Source of the DNA: Pseudomonadota bacterium
GTDB lineage: Bacteria > Pseudomonadota > Gammaproteobacteria > Acidiferrobacterales > Acidiferrobacteraceae
Assembly: GCA_021795255.1 (NCBI GenBank)
Contig: JAJYPQ010000194.1
Location: 1 to 7,085 of the forward strand
Direction: 5' to 3'
DNA: 7,085 nt
Under the pieces are notes generated by a model that saw only the letters and a list, made by a program, of their open reading frames with translations, searched no databases and was not told where the DNA came from. Below are positions 1 through 6,920 of this stretch, one piece after another. The translations under genes and the position numbers were made by a program. Within the stretch, counting starts at the first letter, position 1. Each line of letters opens with the position of its first letter.

Positions 1-566
1 AGACCTACGAGTCCTACAACAGCATCGTCAAAAACAACGTCATCACCAACGACCAGAGCGCGTGTTTGGCCGAGTCCTCGTCGTATAACGCCGAGATCTA
101 CAATAACTCCTGCTACAACACCGCGATAGCGCGTCATGGCGGCATCATGATCTCCAACGAGTCGGCCCTCGGTCAGGCCGGGACCAATGTCTACATCCGG
201 AACAACGTGCTCTATAACCTGACCAACCGGCCAGCCGAGGTGATCGCCCCGCACGCCATGACCAACTACGCCACCTTGCATATTGATCACAATATGTACT
301 TCAACCCCAATGGCGTGACCTTCGAGTGGGACGATAAGAACATCTATGGCATGGCCTTTGCGGCCTGGCAGCAGGCCACCGGGCTTGATAAGTATTCACT
401 GGTCGCCAACCCCTCCTACGCGAGCACCACGACCTTGACGCTGAATGCCAATAGCCCGGCCCTCAATGCCGGGATCGTGCTCCCGTCGGTGACCCATGAC
501 TTTAACGGGGTCGCTCGTCCCACCAGTGGGTCTTATGACCTCGGGGCCTATCAGTCCTCCCAATAA
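1..566 (+). CDS. Right-handed parallel beta-helix protein, C-terminal part (5' end outside window)
   Basis: The reading frame is open from base 3 to the TAA at 564-566, giving 187 visible residues, so the gene begins upstream of the window; the internal TTG at 66 is not a convincing start. The visible part has the Asn-rich, short-period look of a beta-helix solenoid, with rungs such as IVKNNVIT, AEIYNNSCYN and VYIRNNVLYN, where asparagines stack at the turns. It ends in a module seen at the C-terminus of many secreted beta-helix proteins: NSPALNAG, then DFNGVARP, then YDLGAYQ. Members of this fold are usually exported and bind or cleave polysaccharide (pectate lyase-like), or are surface proteins. 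The catalytic region cannot be judged because the N-terminal part is missing. The gene is alone on its strand and closed by a strong terminator. The fold is fairly certain; the activity is unknown. Confidence 0.85.
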   Translation, partial: TYESYNSIVKNNVITNDQSACLAESSSYNAEIYNNSCYNTAIARHGGIMISNESALGQAGTNVYIRNNVLYNLTNRPAEVIAPHAMTNYATLHIDHNMYFNPNGVTFEWDDKNIYGMAFAAWQQATGLDKYSLVANPSYASTTTLTLNANSPALNAGIVLPSVTHDFNGVARPTSGSYDLGAYQSSQ

Positions 567-589
567 CGCCCTTCCTGGCGTCATCTTGA

Positions 590-612
590 CCCCGGCTTGC
601 CGGGGTTTTTTT
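590..612 (+). terminator. Rho-independent terminator of the beta-helix gene
   Basis: A GC-only stem, CCCCGGC (590-596) pairing with GCCGGGG (599-605), is followed directly by seven T (606-612) and then eight G. The nominal loop is only two bases, so the top pair probably opens to give a CTTG tetraloop. It lies 24 nt after the TAA of the beta-helix gene and insulates it from the tRNA downstream. Confidence 0.9.
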
Positions 613-645
613 GGGGGGGGTTTGAAGAGGATGGGCTGAGGTCGC

Positions 646-673
646 CACTCAACATTTCACACTCAACATTTCG
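646..673 (+). repeat. Tandem 14-bp direct repeat (two copies)
   Basis: CACTCAACATTTCA (646-659) is followed without a gap by CACTCAACATTTCG (660-673), with 13 of 14 bases identical. It sits in the spacer between the terminator and the tRNA, ending just before the best -35-like hexamer. It could be a binding site for a regulator of the tRNA promoter or a simple slippage duplication; nothing else identifies it. Confidence 0.8.
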
Positions 674-675
674 GG

Positions 676-704
676 TTGCCATTCGCCCCGAGAAGCTCTA
701 GTCT
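676..704 (+). promoter_or_regulatory. Possible sigma-70 promoter for tRNA-Leu
   Basis: TTGCCA (676-681) matches five of six bases of the -35 consensus. At 17-bp spacing the -10 position holds TAGTCT (699-704), which matches only three of six. The following TCCCGGGC is GC-rich, as in the discriminators of stringently controlled stable-RNA promoters, and the mature tRNA begins at 716. CGGGC (708-712) can pair with GCCCG at the tRNA 5' end (716-720), so the leader could form a small hairpin before processing. The weak -10 keeps this tentative. Confidence 0.4.
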
Positions 705-715
705 TCCCGGGCTTT

Positions 716-802
716 GCCCGAGTGGCGGAATAGGTAGACGCAAGGGACTTAAAATCCCTCGTCCGTAAGGATGTGCCGGTTCGAGTCCGGCCTCGGGCAC
801 CA
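716..802 (+). tRNA. tRNA-Leu, anticodon UAA
   Basis: This is a complete class II tRNA of 87 nt. The acceptor strands GCCCGAG (716-722) and CTCGGGC (792-798) pair perfectly, followed by discriminator A and an encoded CCA (800-802). The anticodon arm AGGGA/TCCCT encloses the loop CTTAAAA, with anticodon TAA at 750-752, so it reads UUA and UUG. The long variable arm CGTCC-GTAA-GGATG is typical of Leu/Ser/Tyr tRNAs, and the D-arm and the T-arm (GCCGG-TTCGAGT-CCGGC) are intact. It has the leucine hallmark of A at the discriminator position. It lies about 100 bp upstream of a decayed integrase pointing the same way, so its 3' end is the likely former attachment site. No second copy of the tRNA 3' end was found in the window. 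Confidence 0.97.
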
Positions 803-822
803 GTAAAAACAATGTGTTACAA

Positions 823-842
823 AGGTTTTTTTGAAAAAACCT
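823..842 (+). terminator. Perfect AT-rich inverted repeat after tRNA-Leu, possible terminator
   Basis: AGGTTTTTT (823-831) and AAAAAACCT (834-842) form a perfect 9-bp inverted repeat with a two-base centre, 20 nt after the tRNA CCA. On the + strand the T run lies in the left arm, not after the stem, so it is not a classical terminator shape. It could serve the tRNA as a weak end signal, or be a protein-binding site in the attachment region of the mobile element. Confidence 0.4.
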
Positions 843-844
843 CT

Positions 845-875
845 AACCCAGTTTGATTTTTTGGTCCACTGGGTT
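845..875 (+). repeat. Inverted repeat in front of the integrase remnant
   Basis: AACCCAGT (845-852) and ACTGGGTT (868-875) are perfect 8-bp inverted arms around a T-rich 15-nt centre. They lie between the tRNA and the ATG of the integrase remnant (902), over the only plausible integrase promoter region (TTGATT at 853-858). The position suits an operator or integrase/excisionase arm-type sites. The function is inferred from position only. Confidence 0.6.
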
Positions 876-901
876 CATACGTAGTCCGTGAGCAAACAGC
901 C

Positions 902-1370
902 ATGGCGACCATCCAAAAACGTGGCGACCTTCAATGGCGTGCCCGCATTCGACCACGTGGGTACCCCATCCAATCCCAGACTTTCATGACCAAGGTCAGG
1001 GCCGAGGCCTGGGTCCGCCAAATGGAAAGCGAGATAGAGCGAGGCGTGTTCGTCTCCCGCGCCGAGGCCGAGACCACAACTCACTAAAGCCCTTGACTGC
1101 TACACCCGCGAGATCAGCAGTAAGAAGAAGCTCGGCAACCGCGAGGTCGATACGATCCGTTGGTGGCAGGACTCCGTGTTGGGGCCGCGTTCCTTGGCCT
1201 CCCTACGCAGCAAAGACATCGCAGCGGTACTCGCAACCAAAGAGAAAGAGTCCGAAGGCGCGGCCCCCCATACCATTCACCTCTATCTTGCCCTGCTCTC
1301 TCACCTATTCACCGTGGCCCGTAAGCGATGAGGTATGGAGGGGCTGAGCCATCCCGCGGAACTGACCTTG
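902..1370 (+). pseudogene. Tyrosine recombinase/phage integrase remnant: frameshift, internal stop and lost catalytic domain
   Basis: The ATG at 902 opens MATIQKRGDLQWRARIRPRG and continues to ERGVFVSRAEAETT. This is the N-terminal arm-type DNA-binding domain of integrases that use tRNA genes. That frame stops at TAA 1085-1087. Removing one base near 1079 joins it to the frame starting CTC at 1080, which reads TKALDCYTREISS, then SLASLRSKDIAAV and LYLALLSHLFTVARKR up to TGA at 1329-1331. This is the core-binding (SAM-like) domain. Beyond the TGA the same frame resumes GMEGLSHP, matching the family's usual W-G-M-E-G-L-x-N-P, so the stop most simply arose by TGG to TGA. Similarity fades by about 1370. 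The catalytic domain with its Arg/His/Arg/Tyr residues is absent: about 155 codons remain of the usual 330-400. The gene is therefore dead, and is a relic of an element inserted at the adjacent tRNA-Leu. Confidence 0.88.
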
Positions 1371-1460
1371 CCCACTTTCGTGGACACCTTACGTCCAGAG
1401 AATGTTGGCTTCAGTCGTCATGTGGGCCCGGTGCCTCACCCGAGATCCCATTCGTTCCTT

Positions 1461-2852
1461 TCAACCGTGAGGGGCCCGCGCCGACCCCTGCGCGACCCGA
1501 AAGAGCCGCGAGGCAAAGTGGCGTGGTGCGGCGGCGCGCAGGAGTTTCCATCCCGTGAGGATTTGCGAGAGCACGGCCACCCGTTCGGTTGTCAGGGCCT
1601 GAAGACGCGCCACCTCGGCTTGGGCCAGGGCCAGTGCGCTATCTTGTTGACCGCGGATACGGGCATTCGTGAGGCGAAGGGTCTCCCGCGCCCAGCGCAC
1701 GGCTTTTGCCGCGGCACGCACGTTCGCCTGCGCGGTGTGGTAGAGACTGTACGCGGCTTGCCAGCGGTGACGCGCGATGACTTGGGCATGCCGGTAACGG
1801 CCTTCCGCGACAAAGGCCTGACCCTCGGCGGATTCTATGCCCCCGCCCGTATTGATCAGCGGGAACAGGGTCCAGGACAAGGTGACTCCCACGGTGTAGT
1901 TGCTGCCCTGCGTCTGCGTGAAGGCCGTCTTGGCGCTTCCCGGATTGAGGCCCAACCAATTATATTGGCCGGTCACAGCCAAGGTTGGCCAATAGCCGGC
2001 TTCGGCGACACCGACATTTTCCCGGGCCGCCTGCCAGCTGGCTCGCGCGCTTATCACCGACGGAACCCACCGGGGCATCTGTGCGGTGAGCGGGATGTTT
2101 CGCGGTGCGGGGAGAGATTCCGCCACGCGCAAAGAATGCATGTCCGCCATCCCCATGGCCCGCGCCAGCGTCTCGCGATCCTCCGCCTCTTGTGTGCGGT
2201 CGTTGATGGCGGTGGTTTGGGCGGTGATCAATTGCTGTAGCGCCTGAAGAACCGTGAGTCGACTCGCCACCAGGTGCCGATAGCGTTTCTGGGTGAGCGC
2301 CACGGCCTGGCGATCCCAGGAGACAATTCGGGCATCTAGACGGACCCGCACCTGATCGGCCGCCACGGCCTCATAGGCCCCCACGACCTTCACGAGCGTT
2401 TTATTGACCGCCGACTCCAAACCCCTATCAGCCGACCGCAGCGTATCGTTAGCCGCCCGAAAGCCCGCCACGTCCTTACCTCCATCGAAGAGATTCCATT
2501 GGGCGCTGACCGTGGCCGCGTTGTCGTAGAAGCGCCCGCGGGTCGAGACGAGGGTCCCCGCGATGAAGGTCGAGGATTGGGATCCTAGGGGGGAATAGAG
2601 CTGTTCGTCATCACTCACCGACAAGGTCGGCAGGAAGGCCGCAAGCGCCGTGAGATGCTGACCGTGGGCTTGGGTCAAGGCCCCTTCGGCGGCTTGGATC
2701 GTCTCGGCGTGCCGGAGTGCTCGGCGTAAGGCGGTCGCGAACGGTAAGGGAGGGGCGGTGTGCGTCCCAGAAAGACGTGTGGCCCCTACTACGGGTGGCG
2801 CTGCCAGCGCGAGCGTCACCATGAGCGCACGGACCATCCCATACGCCGTCAT
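1461..2852 (-). CDS. TolC-family outer-membrane efflux/secretion protein
   Basis: This 463-residue protein has the usual length of outer-membrane factors, which form trimeric channels crossing the outer membrane and periplasm for efflux or type I secretion. A hydrophobic signal peptide covers about residues 6-24 (MVRALMVTLALAAPPVVGA), with likely cleavage after VVGA. There is no obvious lipobox Cys, so it is TolC-like rather than a lipidated OprM type. The two homologous halves expected of the family are visible. Each has a strand block, LPTLSVS...AQWNLFDGGKD (74-126) and YWPTLAVTGQYNW...GVTLSWTLF (287-330), followed by long Ala/Gln/Leu-rich coiled helices (about 130-230 and 340-440). The ATG at 2852 is preceded by a hairpin carrying AAGGG in its loop; M6 is an alternative start with no better ribosome site. 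It is the last gene of the minus-strand row, 51 nt after the Sel1-subtilase. No clear terminator follows. No partner transporter or membrane-fusion gene is in view, so the cargo is unknown. Confidence 0.92.
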   Translation of the reverse strand: MTAYGMVRALMVTLALAAPPVVGATRLSGTHTAPPLPFATALRRALRHAETIQAAEGALTQAHGQHLTALAAFLPTLSVSDDEQLYSPLGSQSSTFIAGTLVSTRGRFYDNAATVSAQWNLFDGGKDVAGFRAANDTLRSADRGLESAVNKTLVKVVGAYEAVAADQVRVRLDARIVSWDRQAVALTQKRYRHLVASRLTVLQALQQLITAQTTAINDRTQEAEDRETLARAMGMADMHSLRVAESLPAPRNIPLTAQMPRWVPSVISARASWQAARENVGVAEAGYWPTLAVTGQYNWLGLNPGSAKTAFTQTQGSNYTVGVTLSWTLFPLINTGGGIESAEGQAFVAEGRYRHAQVIARHRWQAAYSLYHTAQANVRAAAKAVRWARETLRLTNARIRGQQDSALALAQAEVARLQALTTERVAVLSQILTGWKLLRAAAPRHFASRLFRVAQGSARAPHG

Positions 2853-2878
2853 GCCGGTCTTCGGCCCTTGAAGACGGC
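2853..2878 (-). promoter_or_regulatory. Hairpin abutting the TolC-family gene start with SD-like loop
   Basis: On the transcribed strand GCCGUCUUC pairs with GAAGACCGGC (nine pairs, one bulged C), enclosing the seven-base loop AAGGGCC. The stem ends directly at the AUG (2852-2850). The only ribosome-binding-like sequence, AAGGG, lies in the loop, so folding both displays it and places a stem between it and the start codon. It may tune translation of the distal cistron or act as an RNA-stabilising or processing element. The structure is seen by eye; its role is inference. Confidence 0.5.
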
Positions 2879-2903
2879 CCTGCGTCGTACTCTCACCATG
2901 GGC

Positions 2904-4781
2904 TCATGGGATGTTGGCCGGGTCTGCCCCATACTGGCGCGCCAGACGGCCCGCGCGCAGACGCGCATGAGCACCAAGGAGCGCGCGAAAGTGTCGCAGG
3001 GTGGTGCTCATGCCGGGAAACGAGAACCCCCGCAGCTGCGCCGCGCGCATCAGGGCATAGCCCTGTGTCGGATCAGCCGTAGCCCCCCGCCCCACTGACC
3101 AAGTGACCCCGAGGTTATAAAGAGCATTGATCACACCGGCACGGGCGGCCCGTGTCCACCACGCGTGTGCGGCCCGGGGGTCCATCCCCACGCCCCAGCC
3201 GCGATTATAGAGGGTCCCTAAGAGCGACTGCGCGATGGCGTCTCCGGCCTCGGCGCGGCGTTTCAGCGCGCGGGCCGCCGCTCGATCGCCCGCCCGTGCG
3301 GCCGGCAACAGCTGTTGATCATAACGCAGAGCGCTGCGGTTTCTGCGCCAAGCGATAGGAGCCGATCGGGGCGTGTGGTGCCCGGCGGCCAGGACGCCGG
3401 CTGCGACGGCCGCGGCATCGGCATCAATAAGTCCATGGCCCGTGCGCGGGTCCCAGGGTCTCTCGGACTGTTGCGGGCGGGCTGTGGCTTTCAGTAAGGA
3501 CTCAATGCGCTGGGCCGGAATCGAGGCCGAGAGCAGCAAGGCCGCCACCCCAGCGGCCGCCGGACCGGCGGCCGAATCGCCCGAAAACGGTCGATAGCGA
3601 TAGCCCTGAGTCGTGTGTGCGAGCATGGCGACCAGCGTGCGGTCAGGGGCGGCAAACACGGGTTGATGGACACACACGGGACTGGGCGGCCGATCACGGC
3701 GACTCTGGTGGCCGGTATAATCCAGACATTGCGGTCCGCCGTTGGCGTAGGCCTCCGGCAGATAACGCCCCTGATCGCCGCTATTGGGGTCCACAGCCGC
3801 CACGGCCATAAGGCCAGGACTGGTCGCGGAGTTGCCCGCACCGCCGTTGGTATGCGGAGACAAGCGCAAAGGACTCACCCCAAGCCCCGTGCGCATCGCC
3901 ACAAGCTTGATGGCGCCCTCTGGCCACGATCGGTGCGTGCGCAGGATATAGATACGCCAGCGGGCCATGCGCCCCCGATGATTGCGTAAGCGAACCGAGA
4001 CCGCCGGGCAGTCGCGAAAGGCTTGCCCTAATACGCGCCCCACCCGATTCGTCACGAGAAGGCGGGTCGCTGGGGCTTCGCTCAGACAGCGACCAAGGCG
4101 TGCGGCGCGTCCATTTGTGCCCAGGAGCACCACAGCCTGCGCGCCCGGCGGCACCCACAGACGCGCATAAGGGCGAGCGGCTGTACCAAACGTCTCGGCA
4201 TAGCGCCACTGTCTACCCACCCGGACACGCTTTGCGTGCCAAGATGTCTCATCATATCCGCCCCCATTGTTCCCAGCCCCCGTGAAGAAGAGCACTTGGG
4301 GATGATGACGCAAAAGCTGAGCATAGCCTCGCGCCTTGGCGGTCGGGGCAAAGAAGACCGGCTGGGGGTTGATGTCGTCGACCACGATGGCCGCGTGGAA
4401 ACGATCGATAAGGCGCCTAGCACAGGCGACCGTGCGCTGAGGGGCACCGCCAGGGCAGAACGCCAAGCGGGCACGCGGGGCGATGTCATGGACCACTTGC
4501 ATCATCCAATCGCCCTCATCGCCGCGCCCCCGCCCAAAGCGGACCACGTCGGCTGGCAAGATCCCGCTGCGGGCCAAGACCCGAAGATTGCTAGCACCCC
4601 CGGAGATCACCCCCACTCGTATGCCCTGCCCTTCGTCCCCAGCGTGCCACAGACGCGTGACATGCAGAATGCGGGGGAGTTGGCTGCTCCTCATAGAGGC
4701 GTGCGCCACCGGGAAGGCCCCGAGACTCACAGAGAAGGCCAAAAGACTCCACGCCCACCGGCCCCACCCTTTGAGGACCAT
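2904..4781 (-). CDS. Secreted subtilase/sedolisin-like protein with C-terminal Sel1 repeats
   Basis: The 625-residue protein starts at ATG 4781, giving a clean signal peptide (MVLKGWGRWAWSLLAFSVSLGAFPVAHA, residues 1-28) and a GGGGGA ribosome site 8 nt upstream. A longer frame to 4931 would overlap the previous gene by about 145 nt and bury the signal peptide. Residues about 50-465 resemble the S8/S53-like peptidase subfamily. GIRVGVIS (53-60) is the first strand. DEGDWMMQVVHDIAP (88-102) keeps the Glu (E89) that replaces His in this subfamily. VVDDI (133-137), FTGAGNNGG (166-174, oxyanion Asn N171) and FSGDSAAGPAAAGVAALL (399-416, nucleophile S403) follow. The position of the subtilisin Asp is Ser60, and the neighbouring Asp usual in this subfamily is Gly61, so activity may be altered or lost. 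Residues about 510-585 hold two Sel1 repeats (AQSLLGTLYNRGWGV and NALYNLGVTWSVGRG), probably for protein contacts. It is predicted to be periplasmic or secreted, and lies 5 nt after the sulfotransferase. Confidence 0.85.
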   Translation of the reverse strand: MVLKGWGRWAWSLLAFSVSLGAFPVAHASMRSSQLPRILHVTRLWHAGDEGQGIRVGVISGGASNLRVLARSGILPADVVRFGRGRGDEGDWMMQVVHDIAPRARLAFCPGGAPQRTVACARRLIDRFHAAIVVDDINPQPVFFAPTAKARGYAQLLRHHPQVLFFTGAGNNGGGYDETSWHAKRVRVGRQWRYAETFGTAARPYARLWVPPGAQAVVLLGTNGRAARLGRCLSEAPATRLLVTNRVGRVLGQAFRDCPAVSVRLRNHRGRMARWRIYILRTHRSWPEGAIKLVAMRTGLGVSPLRLSPHTNGGAGNSATSPGLMAVAAVDPNSGDQGRYLPEAYANGGPQCLDYTGHQSRRDRPPSPVCVHQPVFAAPDRTLVAMLAHTTQGYRYRPFSGDSAAGPAAAGVAALLLSASIPAQRIESLLKATARPQQSERPWDPRTGHGLIDADAAAVAAGVLAAGHHTPRSAPIAWRRNRSALRYDQQLLPAARAGDRAAARALKRRAEAGDAIAQSLLGTLYNRGWGVGMDPRAAHAWWTRAARAGVINALYNLGVTWSVGRGATADPTQGYALMRAAQLRGFSFPGMSTTLRHFRALLGAHARLRAGRLARQYGADPANIP

Positions 4782-4786
4782 AGGCT

Positions 4787-6913
4787 CTATCCCCCGGCCG
4801 CTGCGGACGCCCTGTCCTGCGGTTTTCCTTCCTTTTCGGCTGCGGCAAGGACAAAGGCCCGGTCCTCTTCTGACACCAGATCCCCCAATTCCTCGACGAG
4901 CGGCGCCAGATAGGCCGCATAATGTCGCCACCGTCCGATCGAACGGGTATAGAACGGTTCGCGTACCTGCTTGTAGCTCGCCGTATGGACCACGCGCTTG
5001 TTTTCATGAAAGCGCAGGCAAGCGTCATTCCACTCCAAATCACAGTACCCCAAAAGCTTACGGACCGTGGATTCGGGGTCGCTCACCAAGGTTTCATACT
5101 GGAGTTCGAAAAATGACTCCTTGAATACTGACCGCCAATGATCCATGAGAGCGGCGTACTGACGGTAGAAGAAGCCGCAATCGGCGAGGTCGTGGCTATA
5201 GGCGTTGCCTTCGGCAAAGTTCTGCATAAAACAGGAGAGACAAGTGTCGAGAGGATTGCGGCGACAATGAATGATCTTCGCTTCCGGGAATAACGCGCGG
5301 ATCAAAGCCACATAGCGGAAATTGTGCGGCATCTTGTCGGTGACCCGTACCGATTGGCGCGCCGCTTCAGGGAGCGCCTCCCAGTAGATGTCGCTTAAGG
5401 CCTTCAGATAATCAACATCCAATAACCTTTGCGTTCCCTCCCTATCGCCCTGTCGTGATGGTTGCCATTTCTCCATGAATAAGCGATTCAATGTATTTAA
5501 CTCGCCCGCACCAAACACATCCTGGTGGCTCGCAAGGATCTGTTCTCCAAGCGATGTACCCGATCGAGGCATACCGACTAAGAATATCGGTCGCCTCGGT
5601 ACGGTCTGGTAGGATGGGAAACCAATTACATGTTCCTGACTAAATGTGCCACGCAGAACCGCGAACTCTTCCATAATTGAATCACGAGTATAGGGTTTGA
5701 CCAAACGGCGCCACGCGTTTCCCGCTTGAAAGTGTCCAAACGCCTCCGCGGGCCGACCCAGTTGATCGTTAAGTTGCGCCATTGCGAATCGTACCAGGGA
5801 TTCAAGATCCCTCGATCCACGTTTTTGAACGTCTGCCAAGCACGCCGCCAGATCTGTCAGTGCAGACTGACGCTCCGTTGTGGTTTTAGCAAGCCGAGCG
5901 GCCAACAACAAGAGCGGTGGACGTTCTGGAAACTCTTGACGGAGAACGGCAAGCCGTCCTGCGGCCTCTATATCTCGCCCAATACGTTCGAACAACGTTG
6001 CTTCAGCGATCCGTGCTGGCAAGTAGCCTGGGTACGCTTGCTGCGCCTGCCGCAAAAAATTCCAAGCTTCACTAACTCGGCCGGTATCACCGCACGTATT
6101 CCCCAACGCCACATATACCTCTGGGTATCCTGGGTTGGCCCGCAACGCTTCCCTGTAGCACCGTTCGGCCTCTGGCACAACACCCATTGTGTGAAAACAC
6201 GACCCCAACTGAATCCATATCTCCGCATTATTGGGTAGCGCCTCGCTGGCTGCTTCGTATGCTCTTACCGCATCTCCCAGGCGCCCCAATTCCTGTAATA
6301 TATCCCCACATTGCGCATAGTCAGGCCCGTAATCGGGCGCCCGCGCGATAGCCGCTCGAAAATGCGCCAGAGCTTCGTCCAAACGACCTACGAGCCGCGC
6401 AGCCCGCCCTAACAAACGGTAAGTATCAGCGCGCTCTGGTGCTAGCCGTGCCACGCGCATAAGCACCGTCTGAGCTTGCCGGGGCCGCTCCATTTCGAGA
6501 AGAGCTATTGCCAAATGTATCTGGAGATCAACATCGTCGCGATTTTCCACCAACGCGCGACGCAAGTGGGCTTCGGCACCCACCCAGTCATGCAACAATA
6601 AGGCAACACGCCCGGCTGCCCCTTGCCATTTTGCATTATCCCCACCCAGCGCTAAGGCACCACGAAAGGCATCCCGCGCCACAGCCCACTGCCCGGCCTG
6701 GAGAAAAACCTCCCCGCACGCCGCCAATACCTCGGGATCCCGAGGATAGGCACGCAACAGCATCCCAGCCCGCGTTAACGCCTCTGGCAAGCGGCGATCC
6801 GCCAATTCTTTTTCCAATTCTACGATTTCTGCAGAACACCCACCGGGCGCGTCACTCGCACCAGGGTTTTCGCTCTCCGGTGATCGGTTAAGACTTTCTT
6901 GACTCGCAGCCAT
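4787..6913 (-). CDS. TPR-repeat sulfotransferase (Sulfotransfer_3 type)
   Basis: This 708-residue protein has no signal peptide or membrane segment, so it is probably cytoplasmic. About eight 34-residue TPR units fill residues 61-332, clearly repeating at 163-196, 197-230, 231-264 and 265-298 (for example GRLDEALAHFRAAIARAPD). A helical linker leads to the sulfotransferase domain (about 440-665). That domain has the PAPS 5'-phosphosulfate loop FLVGMPRSGTSL (444-455), DKMPHNF (526-532) and the 3'-phosphate site IIHCRRNPLDTCLSCF (547-562); RSIGRWRHY (657-665) lies near its end. Such enzymes move sulfate from PAPS to a hydroxyl. TPR fusions are thought to grip a protein acceptor, so tyrosine sulfation is possible, but the acceptor is unknown. 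The ATG at 6913 has AAGGGG 7 nt upstream. It lies 27 nt after the preceding ORF and 5 nt before the subtilase gene. Its middle part is visibly less GC-rich than the genes downstream. Confidence 0.93.
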   Translation of the reverse strand: MAASQESLNRSPESENPGASDAPGGCSAEIVELEKELADRRLPEALTRAGMLLRAYPRDPEVLAACGEVFLQAGQWAVARDAFRGALALGGDNAKWQGAAGRVALLLHDWVGAEAHLRRALVENRDDVDLQIHLAIALLEMERPRQAQTVLMRVARLAPERADTYRLLGRAARLVGRLDEALAHFRAAIARAPDYGPDYAQCGDILQELGRLGDAVRAYEAASEALPNNAEIWIQLGSCFHTMGVVPEAERCYREALRANPGYPEVYVALGNTCGDTGRVSEAWNFLRQAQQAYPGYLPARIAEATLFERIGRDIEAAGRLAVLRQEFPERPPLLLLAARLAKTTTERQSALTDLAACLADVQKRGSRDLESLVRFAMAQLNDQLGRPAEAFGHFQAGNAWRRLVKPYTRDSIMEEFAVLRGTFSQEHVIGFPSYQTVPRRPIFLVGMPRSGTSLGEQILASHQDVFGAGELNTLNRLFMEKWQPSRQGDREGTQRLLDVDYLKALSDIYWEALPEAARQSVRVTDKMPHNFRYVALIRALFPEAKIIHCRRNPLDTCLSCFMQNFAEGNAYSHDLADCGFFYRQYAALMDHWRSVFKESFFELQYETLVSDPESTVRKLLGYCDLEWNDACLRFHENKRVVHTASYKQVREPFYTRSIGRWRHYAAYLAPLVEELGDLVSEEDRAFVLAAAEKEGKPQDRASAAAGG
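4790..4795 (-). promoter_or_regulatory. Ribosome binding site that fixes the subtilase start
   Basis: GGGGGA lies 8 nt before the ATG at 4781, inside the last codons of the sulfotransferase gene (stop at 4789-4787). The arrangement suggests translational coupling. It also favours the short start with its signal peptide over the upstream ATG at 4931. Confidence 0.65.
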
Positions 6914-6920
6914 ATTCCCA

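Noticed and set aside
775..802. tRNA-Leu 3' end as a proven attachment site with direct-repeat partner
   Set aside because: Scanning the window by eye showed no second copy, so only a suspected former site is reported.
934..1347. Plus-strand open frame of 137 codons over the integrase remnant
   Set aside because: The integrase-like residues are in the other two frames; this frame gives a Pro/Arg/Ser-rich product with no family resemblance.
1400..1460. Terminator after the TolC-family gene
   Set aside because: A short GGTG/CACC stem can be drawn on the minus strand, but no T run follows it.
1335..2240. Plus-strand open frame of 301 codons
   Set aside because: Its first codons are the tail of the integrase remnant and the rest lies antisense to the TolC-family gene. 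The Arg/Gly/Pro-rich product is typical of GC-rich shadow frames.
4782..4931. 50-residue N-terminal extension of the subtilase from an ATG at 4931
   Set aside because: It overlaps the 3' end of the sulfotransferase gene, has no hydrophobic start and would bury the clear signal peptide that begins at 4781, where a GGGGGA ribosome site is present.
4236..5124. Overlapping plus-strand open frames antisense to the subtilase and sulfotransferase genes
   Set aside because: Both minus-strand genes have recognisable domains and ribosome sites. The antisense products are Pro/Arg/His-rich and resemble nothing.
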